64,000 bases of DNA from CAZOKZ01 sp964580585 (lineage in GTDB: Bacteria > Sumerlaeota > Sumerlaeia > SLMS01 > JAHLLQ01): assembly GCA_964580585.1 (NCBI GenBank), contig CAZOKZ010000001.1, positions 1 through 64,000 of the forward strand, written 5' to 3'. Below the pieces are notes generated by a model that worked only from the letters and a program-made list of their open reading frames with translations, did no database searches and was not told the origin of the DNA. Within the stretch, counting starts at the first letter, position 1, and each line of letters begins with the position of its first letter. Positions 43,968 through 51,397 of the stretch are shown here, piece by piece. The position numbers and the translations under genes are program-made.

Positions 43968-45180
43968 ACTGGACGAGGAACAACCATCGCGTAAGACGGT
44001 ACGGTTTACCGCGTCGCAATGTGACCTTGTGCACCGCCTGGTCGTGGCGTTGATGTGTTATTGTGCGCTATCGATTGCATTCTGGGAATCTGGCGGATGG
44101 ATGCATCCTGCGGTATATTTTTTCCTCACGTTATGTATCGGTGGATTGTACGTTGGACGTAAATTGGGTATGCTGATGGTGGAGTTTTTCGCCCCCTTTC
44201 AGTACCGTGAAAAGTTTGCCCTGTTCCTGGGTCATCTGGTGCTGATGGGAATACCCTGGTATCTGGGATTCAAAGGTTGGAACTATATCTGGAGCGTGTT
44301 ACTGGCACTGCAATGCGGGCAAACGATCAACCGTGTTGTTTTTGGACGATTGTATGCCGTTTCCTTCCTTCTTCTATTCGGCCCTCTTTGTTCTGGAATC
44401 CAGCCGCCGTTTGTTTTCGTGACGAGTTGGATGTTGTTTTTGTTGCTGGCAATGCGTTTGAAGTTTTTAAATTTCCGTCTGTTGGAAAGCCGACATCCAG
44501 GTCGTTCTCTGGCATTTTGGGAGAGTATCCGTTTCACAATCCCCTCTGTCTTTTTGCCATGGACCGCCGCGGTAGCTTTGTACTTCTGGTTCGCAGTGCT
44601 ATTGCAGGGAAAACTGCGCGTTCCTCAATTCGATGAAGGTGTTTGGGGCAAAAATGCGCGCATGGGTCCCGTGGAATACAGCGATCTTATCTGGGATGCG
44701 GTTTTCATCATGGCAATCATCATCGGTCTGCTCGTGTTGATGTACTGGATCGAGCACCAGTTGCAAAAACTCCGGTCGGCGGAAGGCACCGAAATCGAAG
44801 ATATGTACGCAACACATGAAGGCCGCGATGAGGTATCCGGTTCGGAGCCCAAACCGTTGGAAGAACCTTTTGGCGACGATGCGCGTGGACGAATTTTAGC
44901 CCGATTCCGTGCTTATTATCGGCAACTGGGACAAACCGGTTGGGGGCGTCGCTCAGATGAAACCGTTTGGGAATATTTGAACCGCTTGGCAACAGAGTTA
45001 TTGCACAACGAACCGATACCTTCGACAATGGGACCGCTGTTCGACCGCGCGTGTTATTCTTCCGAAGCGATCAGCAACGAAGAAGCGGAGAAATTTTTGC
45101 GCGCGGCGGATGAATCGGAACGGCAAATGATGTCTGCCGTGGAAAGTAAACGCGCCGAAAAGGCAAACGAGCCGAAGTAA
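43957..45180 (+). CDS. Membrane protein with C-terminal DUF4129 domain
   Basis: A 407-residue membrane protein with about eight hydrophobic segments in residues 25-265 and a cytosolic tail that matches DUF4129 (about 310-385: RAYYRQLGQTGWGRRSDET, then NRLATELL and FDRACYSSEAISNEEAEKF). DUF4129 is usually the tail of transglutaminase TgpA-like proteins; here the transglutaminase domain is absent, leaving only the membrane part and tail. Together with the DUF58 protein this is a reduced DUF58-DUF4129 module. It is coupled to its neighbours: 11-base overlap upstream and a one-base overlap (TAATG) with the DNA methyltransferase downstream. Confidence 0.8.
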   Translation: MNIELDEEQPSRKTVRFTASQCDLVHRLVVALMCYCALSIAFWESGGWMHPAVYFFLTLCIGGLYVGRKLGMLMVEFFAPFQYREKFALFLGHLVLMGIPWYLGFKGWNYIWSVLLALQCGQTINRVVFGRLYAVSFLLLFGPLCSGIQPPFVFVTSWMLFLLLAMRLKFLNFRLLESRHPGRSLAFWESIRFTIPSVFLPWTAAVALYFWFAVLLQGKLRVPQFDEGVWGKNARMGPVEYSDLIWDAVFIMAIIIGLLVLMYWIEHQLQKLRSAEGTEIEDMYATHEGRDEVSGSEPKPLEEPFGDDARGRILARFRAYYRQLGQTGWGRRSDETVWEYLNRLATELLHNEPIPSTMGPLFDRACYSSEAISNEEAEKFLRAADESERQMMSAVESKRAEKANEPK

Positions 45181-45995
45181 TGACCCCAGAATCTCCGAAT
45201 ACCGTTTCCACTCCTCCAGAGCAAAATTCCAACTCCTGGGAATTAATGCATGGCGATTGTTTCGATATCGCACCGAGACTTCAGCCGGAAAGCTTTTCGC
45301 TGATCTATCTGGACCCTCCATTTTTTACGGGGAAAGTCCACTCTTCACCGGAAAAAACGAACAATGGCTTTCGAGATGTCTGGCAAAACGATATCGTCGA
45401 TTTCACCGATTACCTGGGAGCGCGGATCGAACGTCTGATCCCCCTTCTAACGCCGACGGGGTCCATGTTACTTCATCTGGATTGGCATGCGGTACATTAT
45501 TTGAAGGTCCGGTGCGACAAACTCTTCGGAATGCAGAATTTCCAAAATGAAATCATCTGGGCATACCGGTCGGGTGGCGGAACAAAGAAACGATACGGCC
45601 GTAAACACGACACGATTTTGTGGTACAGTAAGGGGAAAAAGTTTTGCTTCAACACAGACGAAGCCCGCGTGCCGTACGATGCAACCATTGCCGCCAAACG
45701 CGCGCACCTGTTCCATGAAAATGGCAAGGTCGCGGGGGACGTGCTCGATATTTCGCGTCCTCCGAATCATGCGCGGGAGTGGACGGGCTGGCCGACACAA
45801 AAACCCATGGCGTTGCTCGATTGGCTGACTCGCGTCCACAGCAAGCCGGGCGATTTGGTGGGAGATTTTTTCTGTGGCAGCGGCACGACTCTGGTAGCCG
45901 CCACAAATCTTGGCCGCCGCGCATTGGGTTGCGATATGAGCCTGGATGCGTTGGAAATCGCCAACAGCCGATTACGGCAATCAAAATTGGACTAA
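45180..45995 (+). CDS. Orphan DNA methyltransferase (amino-methylase, beta type)
   Basis: A 271-residue DNA N4-cytosine or N6-adenine methyltransferase. Catalytic motif IV is DPPF (residues 45-48), the target-recognition part lies between, and SAM-binding motif I is DFFCGSGTT (229-237), so the order IV-then-I marks the beta class. Motif context HLDWHAVHYLKV and NEIIWAYRSGGG is like HinfI/type III-related enzymes. No restriction gene is adjacent, so it is probably a solitary methylase with a regulatory or housekeeping role. It overlaps the DUF4129 gene by one base and is followed by ftsY after 155 bases. Target sequence cannot be inferred. Confidence 0.87.
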   Translation: MTPESPNTVSTPPEQNSNSWELMHGDCFDIAPRLQPESFSLIYLDPPFFTGKVHSSPEKTNNGFRDVWQNDIVDFTDYLGARIERLIPLLTPTGSMLLHLDWHAVHYLKVRCDKLFGMQNFQNEIIWAYRSGGGTKKRYGRKHDTILWYSKGKKFCFNTDEARVPYDATIAAKRAHLFHENGKVAGDVLDISRPPNHAREWTGWPTQKPMALLDWLTRVHSKPGDLVGDFFCGSGTTLVAATNLGRRALGCDMSLDALEIANSRLRQSKLD

Positions 45996-46150
45996 GGAAA
46001 TCTCTCACAAGTTCATTCCACGGGTTGACCCGCAACCCTGACACCCGTCAGAAGAAGCCGCGCGCGACGATCAGCTTGGAAGGCTGTACCTCGACGAGTT
46101 GACTTTCCGCGTCTCTAAAATTCGATCAAGTTTCCTGGAACCGTTCTGCC

Positions 46151-47365
46151 ATGGATGAAAATAAACCTAAAAAAACCGGATTTTTCAGCCGTCTTTTTAC
46201 CGTGACGCACGCCGAGACTCCTCCGGAAACCGATGAGTCGGCAGTACTGACACCTGAGGACGAGGCCTCCGAATCGCTTGAGGTTGCCGAAACCGTACCT
46301 GTCGCTCTCGACACCGAGAAAAAGCCGGGAGTGCTCAAGCGGTGGTTTGGCAAAAAAGAAACCCCCGCCGAGGGCGAAATCGAAGTCGCTCCTGAGCCTG
46401 AAGCCGCTCATGAACCACCTGCCGAGCCGAAGAAGTCCTGGTTTCGGCGCCTAACCGAACGACTAGGAAAAACGCGCCAGAACCTGATCGACAGCGTGCG
46501 TGCCGTGCTTGGCATGTCGGGCAAGCTGGACGAAGAAACGATCGAGGAAATCGAGGCGATTTTGCTCCAGAGCGACGTTGCCATGCCCACAACGGTGAAA
46601 ATTATCGATCGGATGAAGGCTGAACTACGCAAGCGCGGCAAAGAAGAAGGCGCGGAGTTGTTACTGGAGTTGTTCAAGGATTCAATCCGCGATATTCTTG
46701 CCAACGCAGCGCCGGGTTTTGAGCCCAAACCTCCTGCCGATGGCGGTCCATACGTCGTCATGGTGGTTGGCGTAAACGGTGTGGGGAAAACAACGACAAT
46801 CGCCAAGATGGCCAAGCGCTGCACCGACGCGGGGTTGAAAACAATGCTCGTTGCGGGAGACACGTTCCGTGCCGCAGCGGTGGAGCAACTCGAAATCTGG
46901 TCGCAACGCACGGGTTGCGATTTTGCCAAGTCACCGCCGAATTCCGACGCCGCTGCATTGTGCTACGACGCGCTCCAAAAAGCCAAAGCACGTGGGTCGC
47001 AGGTGGTCTTTATCGATACAGCTGGGCGTTTGCACACCAAATCGAGCCTGATGGACGAACTCGGCAAGATGGAACGCGTGATCCAGAAACAAATTCCCGA
47101 CGCGCCGCACGAAACGCTGCTGGTGCTCGACGCCACGACGGGCCAGAACGCCATTCAGCAGGTGAAAATTTTTTCCGAGTCGGTGAAAATCAACGGCTTG
47201 ATCATGACGAAGCTCGATGGCACAGCCAAAGGCGGCGTGCTTCTCAGCATCCTCGACATGCACCGCATTCCGATTACGTTGATTGGTGTGGGAGAAGGCG
47301 CCGACGACTTGCGCGACTTCGATTCTGAACAATTCGCACATGCGTTGTTTGGTGAGAGCGAGTAA
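46151..47365 (+). CDS. ftsY: Signal recognition particle receptor FtsY
   Basis: A 404-residue SRP GTPase that docks ribosome-SRP complexes to the translocon. An acidic, low-complexity N-terminal A region (1-95) contains two short motifs with paired aromatic/basic residues (FFSRLFTV near 11 and VLKRWFGKK near 61) that may bind the membrane. The N domain follows (about 96-190), then the G domain with GVNGVGKTTT (P-loop), DTFRAAA, DTAGR and TKLDGTAKGG. Length and motif set are typical. No strong ribosome site is visible before the ATG. Its 3' flank contains dispersed repeats shared with the ruvA terminator region. Confidence 0.96.
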   Translation: MDENKPKKTGFFSRLFTVTHAETPPETDESAVLTPEDEASESLEVAETVPVALDTEKKPGVLKRWFGKKETPAEGEIEVAPEPEAAHEPPAEPKKSWFRRLTERLGKTRQNLIDSVRAVLGMSGKLDEETIEEIEAILLQSDVAMPTTVKIIDRMKAELRKRGKEEGAELLLELFKDSIRDILANAAPGFEPKPPADGGPYVVMVVGVNGVGKTTTIAKMAKRCTDAGLKTMLVAGDTFRAAAVEQLEIWSQRTGCDFAKSPPNSDAAALCYDALQKAKARGSQVVFIDTAGRLHTKSSLMDELGKMERVIQKQIPDAPHETLLVLDATTGQNAIQQVKIFSESVKINGLIMTKLDGTAKGGVLLSILDMHRIPITLIGVGEGADDLRDFDSEQFAHALFGESE

Positions 47366-47378
47366 AAAGAAAACCACG

Positions 47379-47477
47379 AAGCCACAAAGGCACGAAGGAA
47401 CACAAAGAAAAGCATGAAAAATAAAAGGGACGGAAGAATGTACCACCGTCCCATCCTGTTTATCCTGTCAATCCTGT
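47379..47477. repeat. Three different dispersed repeat words between ftsY and ruvA
   Basis: This 99-base stretch between convergent genes holds an ACCACGAAGCCACAAAGGCA-like tract (from 47377), an inverted GGGACGG pair (47427-47433 with 47446-47452), and three copies of ATCCTGT at an exact 9-base period (47453, 47462, 47471). The first and last resemble short intergenic words I know from many unrelated uncultured bacteria. Read on the minus strand, the GGGACGG hairpin is followed at once by TTTTATTTTT and makes a good terminator for ruvA. Confidence 0.65.
47427..47452 (-). terminator. GGGACGG hairpin terminator after ruvA
   Basis: GGGACGG and CCGTCCC (7 bp, 12-base loop) with TTTTATTTTT directly after the stem on the minus strand, 55 bases beyond the ruvA stop. 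It is a fourth example of the terminator type at 5268, 24670 and 26185. Confidence 0.75.
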
Positions 47478-47507
47478 CTAATTTTCCAATAACTTTGCGT
47501 TAAGCAA

Positions 47508-48128
47508 TTACCGCCAGCGCAATCCTTCGCGCACCAAATCCGCTGTCGGGGCGTCTTCGCCGATGGATTCCACCGCCGAGCGAATGGCCTTTTCTGCCGT
47601 GGCGGGCTTGCAACCGAGCGCCATCAGGCCCTGAACCGCGTCGGCGATGTTTTCTTTCTGGGGCAATCCGGCGGGCGCGGCAGGGGAGGACGGCTTGCCG
47701 ACGCTGCCCGCGCTGACAAACGGCACCATCTTTTCGCGCAATTCGACGATCAAGCGCTCGGCGGTCTTTTTGCCGACGCCCTTGATTTTCGACACATAGT
47801 TCAAGTCTTGCTGCACGATGGCATTGGCAAAGGCGCCAATTTCGATCTGCGAGAGAATCCCCAGCGCCTTGCGTGGGCCGATGCCGCTCATCGACAGCAG
47901 CACGTCGAAGCAATCGCGCTCCATCGTTGTCGCGAAGCCAAAGAGCGAGAATGTGCCGTCGTTGGCGTTGAACGAAAGGCGCGTCATCAGCGTGGCGGCT
48001 TCGCCTCTCGCGGGCAGAATCGACGCCGTACTGCCGGGAATTTCCACCTGAAAGCGCAAGCCGTTGACGTCGATTACGGCAAAATCGTCTTCGAAGTCGA
48101 GAAGCGTACCATGGAGCGAATGAAACAT
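47508..48128 (-). CDS. ruvA: Holliday junction DNA helicase subunit RuvA
   Basis: A 206-residue RuvA, the tetrameric factor that holds the Holliday junction for the RuvB motor. It has the OB-fold N-terminus (about 1-62), two helix-hairpin-helix motifs (VLLSMSGIGPRKALGIL and VSKIKGVGKKTAERLIVEL), and the flexible C-terminal domain III (about 155-206) that contacts RuvB, joined by an Ala/Pro linker. ruvB and ruvC are not adjacent. It is divergent from the sigma-fusion gene across 237 bases, and its transcript probably ends at the hairpin at 47427-47452. Confidence 0.95.
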   Translation of the reverse strand: MFHSLHGTLLDFEDDFAVIDVNGLRFQVEIPGSTASILPARGEAATLMTRLSFNANDGTFSLFGFATTMERDCFDVLLSMSGIGPRKALGILSQIEIGAFANAIVQQDLNYVSKIKGVGKKTAERLIVELREKMVPFVSAGSVGKPSSPAAPAGLPQKENIADAVQGLMALGCKPATAEKAIRSAVESIGEDAPTADLVREGLRWR

Positions 48129-48365
48129 GAGCGAGGTATCCTGTTGGGGCGAAAGTCAGACGAAAGCACCGTCCAAAACCATGCCGAATGGCGTCAAGAC
48201 ACTTTGACGCCGTCGGGTGGATGAATTATTTAAAGATGAAAGGAACATCTGCGACCAACGTGGCTTCGATGTTTTTCAGAAAAAAAATCCATCTCCTGCA
48301 ATTTTATTCCGCCGGTGCACTTGTGTCTGGTGAAGGAGCAATTTTCACGGAAGGACAGACGAAGG

Positions 48366-50174
48366 ATGCTCTCTCGCAACAGTGAACGCTCGGACATCGA
48401 TTTGGTGCGCGCCGCGCAGGGTGGCGACGACAAGGCCTACACGCAACTGGTCGATCGGCATTTCGGTCTCGTGTACTCGATTGCATATGCCCGCATGAGC
48501 AATCGCGAGGCTGCCGAGGACTTGGCGCAGGAGGTTTTTCTCCAGGTGTTTCTGCACGTCAAGCAACTCGACACGCGGCGGAAGGTGAATTTCCCCGCCT
48601 GGGTGGCGCGTATTACGCGGAATCTGGCGTTTCACTGGCAGCGAAAAAACCAACGCCGTTCGGAGCTGGTTCCCATGGTGCCACTGGACAAGGATTCGAT
48701 GCAGGTTTCCGACCACGAGACGGACCATTCACGCGACCGGATGATCGCGGCGGAACAACGCCGCGCCGTCGAGCGCGCGGTGCTGGATTTACCCGCCGAT
48801 CAACGCGAAATGGTGGTGCTGCATTACACCGAGAAGTTGAGTAAAAAGCAGATTGCTCAACGCCTCGGTATGCATCCTTCGACGGTGGGCCGCCAGATCG
48901 ACCGCGCGGTTTCGAGCATGAAGGGACTGGTTCAAACGTCGCTCGAAAGCACGGCGCCGACGTTGGCGGCTTCGGCCAAGGCACCGGTGTATGCGGCGGG
49001 GTTGATTTCTGCCGTGGCGGCCATGAACGAAGCGGCGCGCGCCAATTTGCTCGCCTCGCCAACGTTCACGTCGGCGGCTGCCCAAGCGTTCGAGACCACG
49101 AGAAATGTATCCCGTCTGTCCACCTTTGTGAAATGGCTCCTCCCAATTATCCTTTATGGAGGAACGACCATGAGTACGGCAAAAATTGTTGGTGGAATCA
49201 GTGCAGCAGTAGGTGTTTTGGTATTATCGGGAGTGGGGTACCAGTATTACGAATCGACGAAAAAAACCACCAAGTTAACCGAGATGAGTTCAGCCGTGGT
49301 GACGTCGTCGGGCGAAGTGAATGAAACCAACCCGGAAATTCGACTTTGGGTGGACTTAACTCCCGGCAAAACATGGAAAAGCGAAACGCAAGTTGAAACA
49401 ACCAGTGACGTAGAGGTGAGTTTGAAACCAGGTATTATCAAGTCGCAAACCGTCGTCAGAACGCAAATGGCTCACCGCACGTTGCCGCCGAATCAACAAG
49501 GACAAGCGCAGGTTGAAAACCTTGTCAGTGGTATGCAAATGACGGCCGTAGTGGATGGCAAACAAGTCGATCCCAAGGAAACGGGAATGGATATCGGCAG
49601 GGCGATGGCGGGTACAAAGACCATCGATGTGATGGACAATTTTGGACGTATTGTTACATCCGTTGAAGATGACGAAACGAAAAAAGATAATATCATGACG
49701 AACCCGGCGGTTCTAGCGTTGGGAAACATCGACAGAATCGCCATGGGGGAACTGCCTGAAAAATCCGTTCGGGTGGGCGATACATGGACTCGCGTCATCA
49801 GCGCTCCTGATTTCGTCCAATTCCAGTCACGCTACGAATGCAAGTTCGACAGAATCGAAGAAACTCCCCAAGGAAGAGTTGCTGTGATTACGCGTCGCTC
49901 GGTCGTGGATTTGGATAAACCAACGCCGCTTGGGAAAATTCCGATTCCAGAAGCAGGAACCGAAGCTGATATGACGTTTCTATCGATGACAGGTGAAACG
50001 CGCCATATTTCACGATTGCTGATCGATGAAGGCGAATGGCTGAATCACTTTGCGACAACGAGTTTCGACCTCACAACGCGAATGGACTTAACTGTTCAGG
50101 GCAAACCCATATCGATTGATATGAAAACCAGTGGCTCCGAAACACGTACAACCGAAATGAAGTACGGAGTGTAA
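48366..50174 (+). CDS. ECF sigma factor fused to a membrane-anchored extracytoplasmic domain
   Basis: A 602-residue fusion. Residues 10-190 are an ECF sigma-70 factor: region 2 (FGLVYSIAYARM, AAEDLAQEVFLQVF, FPAWVARITRNLA) and region 4 (LPADQREMVVLHYTEKLSKK, helix-turn-helix QIAQRLGMHPSTVGRQIDRA). Residues 190-255 are an Ala-rich linker, then hydrophobic segments (about 257-265 and 273-292), and an outer domain of about 310 residues with the pattern PEKSVRVGDTWTR and a tail of beta strands. The part from Met269 on is paralogous to the next gene. At Met269 a strong ribosome site (GGAGG 49158-49162, 7 bases from ATG 49170) suggests an independent start inside the frame. The outer domain may sense the envelope; no separate anti-sigma gene is seen. 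ATG at 48366 has GGAAGGA 10 bases upstream. Confidence 0.82.
   Translation: MLSRNSERSDIDLVRAAQGGDDKAYTQLVDRHFGLVYSIAYARMSNREAAEDLAQEVFLQVFLHVKQLDTRRKVNFPAWVARITRNLAFHWQRKNQRRSELVPMVPLDKDSMQVSDHETDHSRDRMIAAEQRRAVERAVLDLPADQREMVVLHYTEKLSKKQIAQRLGMHPSTVGRQIDRAVSSMKGLVQTSLESTAPTLAASAKAPVYAAGLISAVAAMNEAARANLLASPTFTSAAAQAFETTRNVSRLSTFVKWLLPIILYGGTTMSTAKIVGGISAAVGVLVLSGVGYQYYESTKKTTKLTEMSSAVVTSSGEVNETNPEIRLWVDLTPGKTWKSETQVETTSDVEVSLKPGIIKSQTVVRTQMAHRTLPPNQQGQAQVENLVSGMQMTAVVDGKQVDPKETGMDIGRAMAGTKTIDVMDNFGRIVTSVEDDETKKDNIMTNPAVLALGNIDRIAMGELPEKSVRVGDTWTRVISAPDFVQFQSRYECKFDRIEETPQGRVAVITRRSVVDLDKPTPLGKIPIPEAGTEADMTFLSMTGETRHISRLLIDEGEWLNHFATTSFDLTTRMDLTVQGKPISIDMKTSGSETRTTEMKYGV
49158..49172 (+). promoter_or_regulatory. 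Internal ribosome site and start codon inside the sigma fusion
   Basis: GGAGG (49158-49162), a 7-base spacer AACGACC and ATG (49170-49172), in frame with the sigma gene. The downstream paralogue has the same spacer and a GGGAG at 50370-50374 before its ATG at 50382. Translation from here would give a 334-residue free form without the sigma part. Confidence 0.6.
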
Positions 50175-50381
50175 CAAGAACAGTAAACCGACTATCCGAA
50201 AATATAAAACCGCGCTTGAATTCACCAAATACACACAGATTCATGAATAACAGGTTGCACACTTTGTATCGCAAGAAGCTACGATTGTGCGGGTGAGCAA
50301 TGGAGCGAAACACAGAGCATGAACATTCGCGAATCGACGTAAAATGGCCTTCCGCCAATTATTTTTCATGGGAGAACGACC

Positions 50382-51392
50382 ATGAGTAAGGCGAAAATCA
50401 TCGGCGGAATCAGTACGGCAACCGGTGTTTTGGTATTATCGGGAATTGGTTATTATTATTTCGAGACAACGAAAAAGACCTCTCAATTGACCGAGATGGC
50501 TCCAGCCGTGGTCACCACCAATTCGGCGGTGTCGAACGAAAACAATCCCGCTATTCGATTGTGGGTGGATTTAGTTCCGGGAAAAACCTGGAAAAGCCAA
50601 ACGAATATTGAATCTTCAAGCACAGTTCAAGGAGCGATAATCCCCGAACCCATTGAGCAACAAACGACCATACGCATTCATTCGACACACCGAATTTTAC
50701 CACCGAATGAAGAGGGACAGACACAAATCGACAACCTGATCGACGACGCTCAAATGACCGTTGTGGTTAATGGTGAAGAAGTTGATTTGAAAAGTAAAGG
50801 AGTCGATGTCATCGGTTCCATGATCGGAACCAATACTATAGACGTTGTGGATTCATTCGGAAGAATCATGTCCGAAGTAAAAGACGAGCAGCAAAACGAT
50901 ACCTTTATGTCTAACCCCGCCTTATTGGCATTGGGAAACATCGATCGGATCGCTCTGTGCGAACTTCCAGAAAAACCCGTTCGCATAGGAGACACTTGGA
51001 CTCGAACGATCACGGTCCCGGAAATCCCAAGTCTCAATATTTTGTACGAATGCAAATTCGAGCGTATCGAAGACACTCCACAAGGCCGTGTAGCCGTCAT
51101 CACGAGGTATGCCAATAGCGACCTGCAAAATCTTAATGCACCCATGGGCAAATTACCGATGGAAGAAATCGATGGCGATGCGGACTTTACGTTTCTGGCG
51201 ATGAAAGGCGAGACCCATCATATTTCGCGCTTGGCGCTCGATCAGGGGCAATGGATCGATCACGTATCCACGACAACATCGGATGTTAAAACACGGATGG
51301 ACTTTGCCTTTCAAGAGAAGCCGATTTCGATTGAAATGACAACTCTTGGTAACGAGAAACGTGTCACAACGATGAACTATGGAGCCGAGTAG
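50382..51392 (+). CDS. Membrane-anchored protein, paralogue of the sigma fusion's outer domain
   Basis: A 336-residue protein with one N-terminal hydrophobic segment (IIGGISTATGVLVLSGIGYY, about residues 5-25) that would anchor it in the inner membrane with the rest outside. It is homologous over its full length to residues 269-602 of the preceding sigma fusion, including WVDLVPGKTWKS, ALGNIDRIA, PVRIGDTWTR and YECKFERIEDTPQGRVAVIT. I do not recognise a named family with confidence; the GDTW pattern recalls secreted DUF6263-type proteins. As a sigma-less copy in tandem it could compete with, dimerise with or regulate the sigma-linked form. Ribosome site GGGAG lies 7 bases before the ATG. miaA follows after 5 bases. 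Confidence 0.78.
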   Translation: MSKAKIIGGISTATGVLVLSGIGYYYFETTKKTSQLTEMAPAVVTTNSAVSNENNPAIRLWVDLVPGKTWKSQTNIESSSTVQGAIIPEPIEQQTTIRIHSTHRILPPNEEGQTQIDNLIDDAQMTVVVNGEEVDLKSKGVDVIGSMIGTNTIDVVDSFGRIMSEVKDEQQNDTFMSNPALLALGNIDRIALCELPEKPVRIGDTWTRTITVPEIPSLNILYECKFERIEDTPQGRVAVITRYANSDLQNLNAPMGKLPMEEIDGDADFTFLAMKGETHHISRLALDQGQWIDHVSTTTSDVKTRMDFAFQEKPISIEMTTLGNEKRVTTMNYGAE

Positions 51393-51397
51393 AAGGC

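Larger units (their letters stand above)
49131..51392 (+). repeat. Tandem duplication of the extracytoplasmic domain module
   Basis: Two diverged copies in direct order: 49131-50174 (3' half of the sigma fusion) and about 50342-51392 (stand-alone gene). Similarity covers the whole protein (for example NPAVLALGNIDRIAMGELPE against NPALLALGNIDRIALCELPE) and continues about 40 bases upstream of each ATG through an AAATGGC...CAATTAT stretch, which is coding in the first copy and untranslated in the second. The 207 bases between stop and second ATG carry nothing else recognisable. Confidence 0.8.

Noticed and set aside
47453..47477. Regular ATCCTGT repeats considered as a CRISPR remnant
   Set aside because: Units are 7 bases at a 9-base period with no spacers of normal length and no cas genes.
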